From NCBI RefSeq assembly GCF_947179515.1, contig NC_067478.1, positions 30,042,305 to 30,106,304 on the forward strand: 64,000 bases of DNA, written 5' to 3'. Under the pieces are notes generated by a model that was not told where the DNA came from, searched no databases, and saw only the letters and a program-made list of their open reading frames with translations. The stretch is from Apodemus sylvaticus. Its lineage: Eukaryota > Chordata > Mammalia > Rodentia > Muridae. This document shows positions 48,465 to 59,664 of this stretch, piece by piece (within the stretch, counting starts at the first letter, position 1; each line of letters opens with the position of its first letter). Both the position numbers and the translations under genes were made by a program.

Positions 48465-48800
48465 TAAGCAGTATGACTAGAGTAAAATGAAGACTCAAAT
48501 TAGTTTTGATTTGTATTCTCCTAATGGCAAAGGGTGGTGACAATGTAAAATCTGTTTTTTAGTCATTGCATTGACTTTCATCATTTGATAATGTTCCTTT
48601 CTGTTTTTGCCCCTCTTTAATCAATTTGCTTTCTTGGTGTTTATACTTTTTACTTTTATTTTTGGGATTCTTTGTATATTCTAGATCTCAACCGTATATT
48701 AAGTATAGGCAGTGGGTTCTTTTTTTTTTTTTTTTTTTTTTCCTGTTCTGGAGAATACCTCGTCATCTGATGCTAATGTCTTTTTCTATACAGAAGAACT
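48465..48800 (-). mobile_element. Old L1 ORF2 fragment, antisense
   Basis: AGTTTTGATTTGTATTCTCC, TGGTGACAATG, TTTGTATATTCTAGATCTCAACC followed by T22 at 48720-48741 and GGAGAATACCTCGTCATCTG. The order before the T run fits the ORF2 C-terminal region in reverse. The T run itself is out of place for an L1 body and may be an expanded simple repeat. Confidence 0.55.
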
Positions 48801-51074
48801 TATGCTTGTCTTGTATTAAAGATAATCTTCCAGCATCAGTCTCCCAAGTGATAAAACTGTAAACACTGAAGCAACTTTCTCATAAATATCTGGTCCATTT
48901 ATTATATTTCCCTCGTATCTCACTTACCATGAATAGAAAAGAGTTAAACATTTCTCAACCAAGTACCTCGTGATGCTTCTCATAAAACTGCCTTTTCCTC
49001 CACTCTTCCCCAATTCTGAGAGCCTGTCCCTATACACCTAAAGTGCTTTGTTTATCATCTCTCTCCTCTTTCTGGTCTCTATCTACCTGGATCTGAGAAT
49101 CTATGCATGTCTAATAGTTCTGCATAGTTCTCTCACTAACTGACAGTAACTACTAAATCTAGGAAAGTAATAATCTTATGTGTAGAAATTCATATGGTAA
49201 TCTTATGTCAACCATATTATAAAAACTGGAATGGTTTTAGATGTCCATCAGTTCCTTTGAGAGCAGGTGACCTATTGAAATTCTGCACTCCAGACATTAA
49301 AAAGAAAAATTAGAAATGTCTCTGTTTACTTGTTTAGAAATAATCAGTGACCTAAACCTCTACTTTTCTACAAATTGAAACCCATAAGAGCAGAAAAACA
49401 TGTGTGTAGCCACACAATACCATGATTGACATAGGATTGACTCCTTTCTTAATCACATAGACACATGTTAGAACAACCAGGACTTGCTGCATTGTTCTGA
49501 AAGTTTCGTTTTTATTCTGAAGATGACTAGCTTTGCCTTTGGGAAGCTGCCTTTACAGACAGGCTGAGCCAGGAAGTAGAACATGACCTCTTAGACCAAG
49601 CTGGATCCTCAGCATCCCCAGAGACATGCTGGCCTCTAATTTCACTTTCTTCACACACCAAGATGTGCTGTCTCCACTTCAGGGCTACACATGACCCATT
49701 TTAGTTATCTTCAGAGACAACATAATATCACATTGCTTATCCCTTGCTAATAATTGACCTTTCAACTTTTACTGGTGTTCAGGCTATTATCATGTTAGTT
49801 TTAAGAAAGAAAAGAAACTATCAGGAGGTTTATAGTCTCTAGTTAAGAACTGCAGTCAGTCTACTTCCAAGACATACTATAAGGATGTCTAATGAAAACC
49901 AATTTTTTTTATATGCTGGCCTACAAAGATTTTTCTTTATTTTTTTCTGAAGCAAATAATGACAATGTTATTTTAAAATCAATGGCTTAAAGCATATAGA
50001 CTTTTTGGGTCTATATGGAAGAGATGGTTGGAGCAATTTTCAGAAGTGGAATTTTAAAAAGCCAGTTATTTATATGAAAGTGTTGCCAATATATACGAGT
50101 TTAAATGTAATTCACAATAAAAAGTTTAAACAAGTATGTATTTCCTAGAAACAATTCATGCTAATATTTAAAATATTTGTCCATGCTTTGAAAATAGACT
50201 CTCTCTTGGGAGGAAAATGTACCTTACAGAAATGCAGTTTCACCTAAGACAATAGAAATGCTTTTGGATAAAACTGAGACATATATGTAAGCAAAGGCTG
50301 TTTATTCTGCCTTGCAAAACCAAGATGCAAACTGCTTATTTCATGCTTCTTTTTCCTTTCTCCATTTATCTAACCTCTTTTCTACATTCTTTATTCATTA
50401 ATAGAAAGGAAAGAAGTCTCAACAAAGTTCTATTTTTTCAATGTAGAAAATAATGAACGATTTCACACTTGCAAACATATTCATTTACAAACTGTTTAGT
50501 TTATCCAGTTGGTAACCTAATCACTAAAATCTAGTTATATACCAGTGAGAATATAGGCTTCATATACTGCAATGTAAGTGGATTTGTAAACAAGATTATT
50601 TTTAAAGTTTTATTGACTTCATTGATTTTCATGACTGTACTCTGGTCTATGTAATGGACTTTTTATTGCAATTTATAGGTGAACAGTTGAAATACCTTCG
50701 GGCATGTTTTTCTTACTGTTGTGACAGAAGCTAAGATGTGGGATATGTCACCATTAACCTTGAAACTATTGAATTTTATTTTCTGTGTCTTAACCATCCA
50801 TTAATTTAATATGCTTGTGTGGTTATGGTATTTAATACCACATATAAGACTTTTCTGCAAGCACTATATTTCAGGACTTATTTACAGAAGCTTTTAAGGA
50901 TGACAGAAAAGACTCTGAGTTAGGCCAGTTGGCACTATGTGATTTTCATATCTCCCAGCAACTCCAGAATTGCCATGGACTAGGGAGTTGACCGGTCTTC
51001 CAGTGATGCAGCTCTCAGGACCATTAGTCAAGAGAGTATTTTTAAATTGTCATTGTTTGATTTTTTTTTTGTTT

Positions 51075-51076
<2 letters not shown>
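48801..51076. other. Unassigned sequence
   Basis: About 2.3 kb with no gene, SINE or L1 recognised. Open frames are short and featureless. Confidence 0.55.
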
Positions 51077-51121
<45 letters not shown>

Positions 51122-51146
51122 TGTGTGTGTATGTGTGTGTGTGTGT
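51077..51146. repeat. (TG)n microsatellite
   Basis: About 70 bp of TG with two TATG interruptions, preceded by a T run. Confidence 0.95.
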
Positions 51147-51209
51147 AGTGAAAGTAGCTAATCTAGAATCTCACAACTTGTCAAAGTGCAAAGTTAAGTG
51201 ACCATGAAG

Positions 51210-51775
51210 AATAAGCCACAAAGGGCCATCCATGTTTCACCTTCTCCACAAGGCTCAGGGACCATTTCAGAAAATGGGATAGAAAGACTCTAATAGCCAG
51301 ATGTAGTGAAGGACAAACACAAAAGAGTCTCTACTGGGTGGAGTTATACCTGTAAACTCTGTGTTGCTGTGTTTTCCAGAAAAAAAAATCAAGCCAGTAA
51401 ACATTTTAACCATGAGTCTGAAGGAGTTGATGAGCTCCCAGACCTCACTGAGAAACAACTGAGGACAAATGAAGCTTCTAGGGACAGGGTGGTCAGCTTT
51501 CTTCAAGAATGCCAATACAAGTGATTTAGCATGCTCCAGAGGACCAGCCCACACCAGAATTATATCAGCAGTGCAAATACACGTACATGCTCATTTAAAT
51601 AACAACCACCACCATCACGGAAACAGCTCATATCACAACAACAACAAAAAATAGACATGTAGTTGGGGTGGTAGAGAGGTTGTACTGGATGTGAGGAGTT
51701 AAACGAAACAATTGGGATGAATATGGTCAAGATAATTTTTTTGTAATTTTCAGAGAATTCGTAAAACATATTAAA
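51210..51775 (+). mobile_element. Old L1 3' UTR, sense
   Basis: CTCCACAAGGCTCAGGGACC, ATCAAGCCAGTAAACATTTTAACC, AGCTCCCAGACCTCACTGAG, GACAGGGTGGTCAGCTTTC, CATGCTCCAGAGGACCAGCCC and GGATGAATATGGTCAAGATA match an Lx-like L1 3' UTR to its end. Both-strand open frames here are fortuitous. Confidence 0.8.
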
Positions 51776-52203
51776 AAATAATATAAGAAGCTCTTTTGCT
51801 TATTTTAACAATAAAAATTTCTCCTTCGTCTGAAATCTAGCTATCATGTAATTTAAACAGTGGTTTAAAAAATGGACACATATATTCTGATGTCAGAAAT
51901 CTGAACATGTGAGTTATTCTACCATTCTTGCTTTCTGTGATTCTAGTTCCCTGAAAACCAACACGCATTTCTCTAGGAAGTTTCTACCATTTAAAAAACT
52001 CTAGTTGTTCAAGCCATATTTGAGCATCTTCACTTGGTTCTGCATGATCAACAATTTATATTTTATGTGATCATTGAAAGTACCATGGAAGCGTTAAAAG
52101 GACAAGATGGTGACCACATATTTTAGTTCTCGTTTTCATAGGCTTTTGTTCATCATATCATGGAGAGACAAAGACACATGTAGGAGAAAGACAGACACAG
52201 AAG
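51776..52203. other. Unassigned sequence
   Basis: No gene or repeat recognised. Confidence 0.45.
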
Positions 52204-52290
52204 CAAGCACACACACACACACACATTTAGAGAGAGACAGAGAGACGACACACACAGAGAGACAGAGAGATACAGAGATACACACAGAGA
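52204..52290. repeat. Compound (AC)n/(AGAG)n/(ACAGAG)n microsatellite
   Basis: CA repeat, then GAGAGACAGAGAG units, then ATACAGAG units. Confidence 0.9.
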
Positions 52291-52345
52291 TAATAGAGCA
52301 GCCCACATCATAGCAAATAGGAAACATAGAAAAATATAATATCTG

Positions 52346-52402
52346 TATCCCAGGCTGTCTCTTTTTACCCCTTTATCCCAGGCTAACTATTTTTTACCTC
52401 TT
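52346..52402 (+). repeat. Two-copy 28-bp tandem duplication
   Basis: TATCCCAGGCT starts each copy (52346 and 52374) and each ends in TTTTTACC.CTT. The copies differ at several positions. Confidence 0.8.
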
Positions 52403-52904
52403 TATATTCTGTCTGGAACCGTGGCCTGTGCAATGTTTCTGCCCACAATTAGAGTGAATCTTTTTTACTTAGTTGATCCTCTCTGGCCCCCAGAGCCACA
52501 TCGTGGGGTATGGTTTATTAATGCCCTATGTGCTTCCCATCCACTCGAGTTAACATAAGACTTTCCATAAAGGCAATGATTCCCCATTAAATGTGTATGT
52601 TTTTAAAACATTAAGTGTTTGGTTCATTTGAGTTTTCACAAAACTAATAGAATTACTATAATTACTCTCTTTATTGGCCTTTACATTTAATCATCAGTGA
52701 TTTGAATAAATAACAATTACCAGCAAATCCTCACTATGAGCCACTATATTTCCAGAGATACAATTTACCTCAAAACAGCTGCTTTTAAAAGCAAATACTT
52801 TATAATAAGACTTCATAATATTTTATAATAAGAAGACATTTGTGATTGGTCATTCCAGTTCATTGTAATTTATTCACACAGGATAAAAAAAAAAAATGAC
52901 ACAG
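52403..52904. other. Unassigned sequence
   Basis: No gene. May hold an old LTR but not assigned. Confidence 0.4.
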
Positions 52905-53315
52905 CACTTTCCTGCATAGCTTTATTAAGTTGACACAGCCTAGAGTCATCTGATGGGAGAAACTTTAATTGAGAAATTTCCTTTATAAAGTTGTATTGTA
53001 ATCATTGTCTTGATTGATCATGGATTTAAGCGGATCCAGCCCAGTATGTGCAGCACCACCCCTAGGCCGGTTGGTCCTAGGCTGTATAAGAAAGTTAGCT
53101 AAGTATTAGATTGACCTGTGAGCCTCAGAGTGAGCGGAAAAAGCAACATTTCTTCCATGGTTTCTGCCTCTATGTTCCTAGATTATGTTCTGACCTTGAC
53201 TTCCTACAGTGATGTATTGTGACCTAGGGGTTCAAACCAAATAAAACATTTACTTCTCTAATTTTCTTTTGGTCAGTGTTTTATCTCAGCATCAGGCAGA
53301 AAAACTAGAATAACC
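52905..53315 (+). mobile_element. MaLR-type LTR (MT/ORR1 group), sense
   Basis: AAGTTGACACAGCCTAGAGTC, GATTGATCATGG, CAGCCCAGTATGTGCAGCACC, TCCTAGGCTGTATAAGAAAG, then CCAAATAAAACATTTACTTC (polyadenylation signal near 53240) and a U5-like CAGTGTTTTATCTCAGCATC. The layout is that of a solo LTR of a non-autonomous ERVL-related family. No coding sequence. Exact family not certain. Confidence 0.6.
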
Positions 53316-54735
53316 ATATTGTTAGGCTTATTGGATAATTAACCTTGATCTCATGGTATTCTTGTTGACTGGCTAGTTTTATATTTCTGTAATATGTGAT
53401 GAACATAGAAAAAAGACAAAAATATATTATACAGGTAAAGGACACATGATGGCAACATGTCTAGCAAGTAGACTATTACTGATCTGCAGAAATATAGGTG
53501 TGGGAACCATACACTATAGAATGTATTTTGAGATACTGTTAATAAGAATAGGAATTTGTGTGGAGATTTCACAGTAATGGTTACAATCATTTCAAAGGAA
53601 ATCTTTCTGAACGCAGTGGCCAGAGGCAAGTATTAAATTGCCAGGTTCAATTTTGTGTCTGAAAATCAAAAGGTAAAAATTACATGAAGTTTTTATATTT
53701 CAAATGCTATGTATTAAGCTATAAAGGTAGGTTACAGATTACATATGTTATACATTAAAACTTTTGACAATGTAAGAAGATATTGAAGTATAATGCCTTG
53801 GTTATCAAAGAAAAGGCATATGAACTTCTATGGGTCATTTTCAACGTCAGTTGCATAACTGAATATCCTTCTAATGTAAATAAAAGTTCTAAAGAAACAC
53901 CAGATTCTATTGTATGATACATACAAATGTCGTTGTTATAAAAGAAACAACTATGACATTTATATTATTCACATAATACTTCTCTTATTTTTATATAGCT
54001 TTAGTATTCCTCTTTGAAGATTTTATGTAGAATCATCTATAATTGTTGAACCAATCAAGTATCCATTTTCTTTTTCTCCCAGTCAAAACAAAAAAGCAAG
54101 AACATTTTATAGAATTTCAAAATAAACATTGAAATTACCTAGAATTAACAGTTGGAACTAAGCTAGTGTTGAAGTCAAAGCCTCTATAGATGTAGTAATA
54201 ACTTATTTTTAAAATTTGATTAAAAGAAAGACTTTGTAGGTGTGACATAGAGCAACTGAAGGTAAATTGGAATAAAAAGGACTTGTATTATATTAACATA
54301 TGCTAGTTGTGATCCACAAAACATAGTATCTTCATAAACACACACACACACTTACAATATATAAGTGCTTCTTACACAAATACTTCACAAATTAATTCCC
54401 CAAACTAACATGTTCTTAAATAATAATGTTTTTTACATAGCACTTACAAATAATTTGTAAGGAGTAACTTGCAAGAGTAGGTCACACTTCCACTCTGGCC
54501 TAAATATAGTATTTTAAAAAATTATGCCTATGTACTGCTTGCATTCAAAATACCTTTTGCTAAAATCTTATATGTTCTTATAGAAACATATATAAGCTTT
54601 CTTGCATCAAATGCATGAAGTCATCCAGAAATGCTTTACTTTAGAGATATAAACATCTTATTCAAAAAATAATAATACAGTAGATGTTTATAGGCATATA
54701 GTAAATATAAGATGTCCAGTGTATCTAGTGAGCAA
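53316..54735. other. Unassigned AT-rich sequence
   Basis: No gene or repeat recognised; short (CA)n near 54339-54350. Confidence 0.5.
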
Positions 54736-54968
54736 CAATTTTATTTTATTTTATTTCATTTCCTTTCCCGTATATTGGTGTTCTGCATGCATGTATATGT
54801 GTGTACCACATAGATTTCTAGTTTCCATGGATGCCAGATAAGGGAATGGAGGCCCTGTAAGTAGAGTTACAGAGGTTGTGAGCACCATAGAGACACTGGT
54901 AGCTAAACACCAGGTCCTCTGGAAGAGCAGTCAAGGCTCTAACTAGTAAGCAAACATTCCAGCCCCCA
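54736..54968 (-). mobile_element. B3-type SINE, antisense
   Basis: T-rich start (reverse of an A tail), GTTCTGCATGCATGTATATG, AGAGTTACAGAGGTTGTGAGC, CAGGTCCTCTGGAAGAGCAGTC, AACATTCCAGCCCC. Clear B2/B3 superfamily in antisense; the longer tail favours B3. Confidence 0.85.
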
Positions 54969-55131
54969 AAACACAAGCATCTCATGTGTCATACCAAAAT
55001 ATCAGTAACTTACAACACAATAAAGTTCAGGATATCCAAAACAAAAGCTACTAAAATTTTAAGCATTAACATAATCTGAAGAGAGATGAAAGACATTAAA
55101 ATTAGGCTATTACCATTAGGTTATAATATTA

Positions 55132-55162
<31 letters not shown>

Positions 55163-55538
55163 GTTTGAATGACCTAAGCAGCATCAAGACAACTATTATT
55201 TTTTAAGATCACAAGAAATTCTATTAGGATCTTTTATTAGGTCCTAATAGTAGTTGTAATAAATATAAGAAGATTGAAATCAGAACATACACAAAGAAGT
55301 GCGAGTAGATTAAACAATACCAGTGTACTTCCCAATCAATGGGATGAACTGAAAATCTATTTCAGGAAAGAGGCTGAAAAATTAACATATATGTGAAAAT
55401 TAGGCAGTAACTTTCTAAGAACCATGGATTAAGATAATTTTCCAAAGAATTTTAAAGCTATCATTAAAATATGATGATTATTTTATATGAATATATTTGT
55501 GCCTGAGACTAAAAATATGTATGTATATCATATGAATT
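54969..55538. other. Unassigned sequence with an (ATT)n tract
   Basis: No gene. The (TTA)n microsatellite is listed separately. Confidence 0.45.
55134..55162. repeat. (TTA)n microsatellite
   Basis: About 9 uninterrupted TTA units. Confidence 0.95.
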
Positions 55539-55539
55539 C

Positions 55540-55692
55540 AGATTTCTGCAGGCAATAGAAGGGTGTTGGATTCCTAGGAACTAGAGTTACAAGCATTTGT
55601 GAGCTTCCCTATGTAGGTGTTGAAACTGAATAAGGATTCTCTGAAAAAATAGCCAGTTCTCCTAATTGTGGAACCACCTCTTCAAGCCTAAA
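55540..55692 (-). mobile_element. B3-type SINE, antisense, diverged
   Basis: AGAAGGGTGTTGGATTCCTAGG, AACTAGAGTTACAAGCATTTGTGAGC, TATGTAGGTGTTGAAACTGAA, ACCACCTCTTCAAGCC keep B3 antisense order. Confidence 0.65.
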
Positions 55693-56119
55693 GATAACTT
55701 GAAGTCAACAAAAATAGAAATCCAACAGACCAAATTTTATTTAATTCAGAAAAACAAGTACTAAGAGTAGTCTTAAATAAGAAAATCAAAGATGTTCTAT
55801 AATTTCATATCTCAAAAATTGGAAATACAACAAAATAGGCCTGAATTTAGGAACAGGAAGGTAACAGCAAAGATAAGAATATAAATCCATAAAATATTAA
55901 TTAGAAAACAAACAAAACCAAAATCAACCAAACAAACAAACAAAACCAAACGAAGCACAGAAATGTCTTAGCAGTGAGGCCTGATATCAAGGAAACATTT
56001 CTTTAGCTACATTTCTCTCTTTGGGCTTTATGATGTGTTGGGTTACATATCATTTCTGCTTAATTCTATATGTTTTAGATATGTGGTATCAACGTTGTTA
56101 GTTTAGAGGATATCTAAAA
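55693..56119. other. Unassigned sequence
   Basis: No gene. (AAAC)n-like stretch at 55910-55950. Confidence 0.45.
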
Positions 56120-56133
56120 ACCACTTCTCTTTC
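56120..56133 (-). repeat. Target-site duplication, 3' copy, of the minus-strand L1
   Basis: ACCACTTCTCTTTC, identical 14-bp copy at 58094-58107. It brackets the L1 together with the extra 3' flank. Confidence 0.9.
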
Positions 56134-58093
56134 TTTTCTTTTTTATTTTTTAACTTGGGGAGAAAGGGGTTTATTTCAACAAACAGGTTATAGTTCATCA
56201 TGGAGAGAAGTAAAAAGGAATAGTGACAGAGATCATAGAAAAATACTTAGCAACCAAAGACATGGCCCACAGATATGACTACATCTGCATAATCTCTTTC
56301 CCTACCCCTACATTTCATGTGTTCTTTGTTTTTTATATTTTATATTTTATATATATATACTTTATTTATATTTCAAATGCTAAAACCTTTCCCAGTTTCC
56401 TCCATCCCCGAAGAACCCCAACCCCTCGTCCCACCCCCTGCCACCAAGTATATGTCCCTTAAATCTACCCACTCCCTCTCCCCCCCCCCTTCAATTTCCC
56501 TTTGTTAGGGAATCTATTGGGCCTTCACCAAGGACTTCTCCTCCCACTGATGCCCAACAAGGCATTCCTCTGCCACATTTTTGCCTGGAACCATGTGTAC
56601 CTCTTGGTTGATATTTTAGTCCCTGGGAGTCCTGTGGCATCTGGGTGGCCAACATCTTTGTTCTTCCCATGGGGCTGTAAACCTCTTCAGCTCATCCAGA
56701 CTGCCCTCAAACCCCTCCATTACGGACCACATGCCCAGTCCAATGGTTGGCTGCTAATATCTGCCTCGGTATGTGTAAGGCTCTGATGGGCCCCTCCAGA
56801 GACAACCATGACATTCTTCTTGTGGTGTATAATAGTGATGGGGTTTGTTGACTCTTTATAGAATGAATCCCCAGGTAGGGCAGTCTCTGCTTGGCCTTTC
56901 CTTCAGACTCTGCTCCATATTTCATCTCCTTTATTGCTCCTGTGAGTATTTTGTTCTCTTTCTCAAAGGAACCAAAGCACCCCTCTTCAGTCTTCCTTCT
57001 TCTTGAGCTCCTGTGGTCTGTGAATTATAACTTGTTTATTTTGAGTTTTTAGGCTAACATCCACTTATCAGTGAGTGCATACCATGTGTGTTCTTTTGTG
57101 ATTGGGTTATCTCGCTCAGGATGACACTTTCTAGTTCCATCTATTTGCTTGAGAATTTCATTAATTCATTGTTTTTAATAGCTGAATAGTACTTCATTGT
57201 GTATATATACCATAATTTCACTATCAATTCTTCTGCTGAAGTACAGCTGGGTTCTTTCCACCTTCTGGCTATTATAAATAAGGTTGCTATCAACATAGTG
57301 GAACATGTGTCCTTATTACATGTTGGAGCATCTTCTGGGCAAATGCCCAGGAGTGGTATAGCTGGGTCCTCAGGTAGTAATACGTCTGATTTTCTGAGGA
57401 ACTGCCAAACTGATTTCCAGATTGGTGTTACAATCTTGCAATTCTACCAGAAATGGATAAGTGTTCCTCTTTCTCCACATCCTCTCCAGCATCTGCTGGA
57501 CCCTGAGTTTTTGATCTTAGCCATTCTGACTGGTTTGAGGAGGAATCTCAGTGTTGTTTTGATTTGCATTTCTCCGATAGCTAAGGATGCTGAACATTTC
57601 TTTAGGTGCTTCAGAGCCATTGGAGTTTCCTCAGTTGAGAATTCCCTGTTTATTTCTATACCCCATTTTTTAAAATGGTTATTTGACTCTCTGGAGTCTA
57701 ACTTCTTGAGCTCTTTGTATACATTGGATATTAGCCCACTATCAGATATATCTATGGTAAACGTATGGTAGATGTAGATGGGTAAAGATCTTTTCCCAAT
57801 TTGTTGGTTACTATTATTTTCCTGTTGACAATGTCCTATTGCCTTACAGAAGCTTTGCAGTTTTATGAGGTTCCATTTGTCAATTCTTGTTCTTAGAGCA
57901 TAAGTCATTGGTGTTTTATTCAGGAAAATTTTCCCTGTGCCCATGTGTTCAAGGTTCTCCCCAACTTTCTCCTCTATAAGCTTCGGTGTTTTTGGTTTTA
58001 TGTGGAGGTCCTTGATCCACTTGGACTTTAGCTTTGTACAAGGAGAGAAGAATGGGCAAATTTGCAATTTTCTGCATGCTGACCTAAAGAGAT
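56134..58093 (-). mobile_element. L1 insertion, minus strand, with candidate 3' transduction
   Basis: Between the two target duplications: a T-rich block (56134-56151, reverse of a terminal A tail), about 170 bp of non-L1 sequence (56152-56324), the L1's own A-rich end, its 3' UTR (56340-57050) and the ORF2 C-terminal region to 58086. The non-L1 part resembles the antisense of a MaLR-type LTR ending just past its AATAAA (minus strand, 56175-56170). This is what read-through polyadenylated at an LTR signal would leave. 5' truncated, not inverted. Confidence 0.8.
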
Positions 58094-58109
58094 ACCACTT
58101 CTCTTTCAA
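57444..58109 (-). pseudogene. L1 ORF2 C-terminal fragment (221 codons), longest L1 frame here
   Basis: Encodes the part of ORF2 after the reverse transcriptase: CTKLKSKWIKDLHIKPKTPK near residue 30, [74 protein letters not shown], and the start of the Cys/His motif (Cys207, Cys211, His219). A TAG replaces the expected codon after FW, before the last Cys. An inserted YHTFTIDISDS stretch near residue 120 departs from the usual ORF2. The first few residues lie beyond the 5' junction. Inactive relic. Confidence 0.93.
58094..58107 (-). repeat. Target-site duplication, 5' copy, of the minus-strand L1
   Basis: Identical to 56120-56133. Confidence 0.9.
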
Positions 58110-58308
58110 AGAACCACTTCCCTTTCTATGCTATTTGTCAGAAATGTTTGTAAAACCTAAATCTCATCCTCAGATAAAGATGATGATAATGAAATTCCTC
58201 TGTTTCAAGGACATTAAAGCTTGCTATCTGAGAAAAGACCTACGTATATAGTCTTATTTTCTAGAAGCAAGAACAGGTAATATATCAGATGTGCCTCTTA
58301 TTAAGAAA

Positions 58309-58341
<33 letters not shown>

Positions 58342-58688
58342 GAAAGGAGGAAGGAAGAAGGAAGGAAGAAGGAAAGAAGGAAAGAAGGAAGGAAGGAAGG
58401 AAAAAAGCAGGAGAAATAGATGGAAGCAAAAAAGAAAGAAAATCATAATGTTAAGTTCTAGTTGACTATGTCACTTGAAACACTTAGTGGGAAAATATTA
58501 ACAAAATCAGAATAATAGACTATAACATTAAACAAAAACTAAACAAAGTTTGAAGTACTTTAATATTGTCAGTCATTACTTCATTTACAAAACAATAAAA
58601 ATCCCTAATAAAAAACAACAATAAAACCCAACCAAACAACCACTAATGAACAGTGTTCTGGAAGAAAGCCAATAAAAGTCTAGTCATT
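58108..58688. other. Unassigned sequence with a purine microsatellite
   Basis: No gene. The GAAA/GGAA tract is listed separately. Confidence 0.5.
58303..58409 (+). repeat. (GAAA)n/(GGAA)n purine microsatellite
   Basis: About 105 bp without a pyrimidine on the plus strand from roughly 58308; GAAA units give way to GGAA and GAAG. Confidence 0.95.
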
Positions 58689-58888
58689 AGACATACCTGT
58701 GGTGTCTTGAGGAACCACCAGACTGATTTCCAGAGTGGTTGTACTAGCTTGCAAGCCCACCAGCAGAGGAGGAGTGTTCCTCTATTCCTACATCCTCGCC
58801 AGCACCTGTTTTCTCCTGTTTTTTTGATCATAGCCATTCTGACTGGTATGAGGCAAAATCTCAGGGTTGTTTTGATTTGCATTTCCAT
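58643..58888 (-). pseudogene. Inverted L1 ORF2 Cys-rich fragment (81 codons)
   Basis: Product starts MEMQIKTTLRFCLIPVRM and contains RCWRGCRNRGTLLLCWWACKLV, the C-terminal Cys motif with the usual His replaced by Leu. The last residues run past the L1 boundary into the target duplication and flank. Confidence 0.9.
58689..58708 (+). repeat. Target-site duplication, 5' copy, of the inverted L1
   Basis: 20 bp beginning AGACATACCTG and ending GGTGTCTT, identical at 59645-59664. Confidence 0.95.
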
Positions 58889-59644
58889 GATGACTAAGGA
58901 TGTTGAACATTTCTTAGCTGCTTCTCCACCATTCGATATTTCTCAGGTGAAAACTTTTTGTTTAACTCTGTACCCCATTTTTAATAGGGTTATTTGGCTC
59001 TCTGGAGTCCATCTTTTTTAGTCCTTTGTATATCTTGGATATTAGCCCTCTGTTGGATGTAGGGTTGGTAAAGATCTTTTCCCAATTTGTTGGTTGCTCT
59101 TTTGTCCTTTTGGCAGTGTCCTTTGCCTTACAGAAACTTTGTAATTTTATGAGGTCCCATTTGTCAAGAAACAATTCTCATATCAAATTATGCCCAAGAA
59201 AAAGGAAGGAGAGGCCCCTGGTCCTGGAAAGGCTCAGTGCAGCAATATAGTAAAATACCAGGACAGGGAAGTGGGAAGGGGGTGATTGGGGAACAGGGGG
59301 AGAGAAGAGGGCTTATAGGACTTTCGGGGAGGGGGTATCCAGGAAAGGAGAAATCATTTGAAATGTAAATAAAGAATATATCAAATAAAAAATAAATAAA
59401 TTAAAATAATCAGTCCAATTAAAAAAATACATGCACATTGATAATCTGAACTGCAAACTCAAAGTTATTTTTATATGGCTATTTATAGAAAACATTCAAT
59501 TAGTCATGTATTAGAATGGAAGTTATGTGAAGGAAGACCGTGGGTTTTATGACCTCGAAAGTGTTATTAGCTCCTAGAATATTAAAGAACAGGCACTGAG
59601 AAAACTATATTTTAATAAATATATCAATTAATCTAAAAGAAAAA
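58709..59644 (+). mobile_element. L1 with 5' inversion and candidate 3' transduction
   Basis: 58709-59167 is ORF2 C-terminal sequence in reverse; 59168-59400 is a sense rat-type 3' UTR (GCCCCTGGTCCTGGAAAGG, AATCATTTGAAATGTAAAT, AATATATCAAATAAA). Roughly 370 nt of L1 are missing at the junction, judged against the copy at 47-48 kb. About 240 bp of non-L1 sequence follow, with AATAAA at 59614-59619 and an A-rich end just before the second 20-bp target copy. Twin priming plus read-through into source flank explains all parts. Confidence 0.88.
58962..59174 (-). pseudogene. Inverted L1 ORF2 fragment (70 codons)
   Basis: Product contains [40 protein letters not shown] and [18 protein letters not shown]. 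The preceding MFL codons come from the inversion junction. The frame then breaks before the Cys-rich end. Confidence 0.9.
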
Positions 59645-59664
59645 AGACATACCTGTGGTGTCTT
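59645..59664 (+). repeat. Target-site duplication, 3' copy, of the inverted L1
   Basis: Identical to 58689-58708; immediately preceded by AAAAGAAAAA. Confidence 0.95.

Noticed and set aside
48720..48741. T22 run as a Pol III terminator or processed-pseudogene tail
   Set aside because: It lies inside L1-like antisense sequence without a flanking duplication or an identifiable parent transcript.
57199..57771. 190-codon plus-strand open frame
   Set aside because: It lies exactly antisense to the L1 ORF2 C-terminal relic. Antisense ORF2 commonly stays open because of codon composition; no domain is visible.
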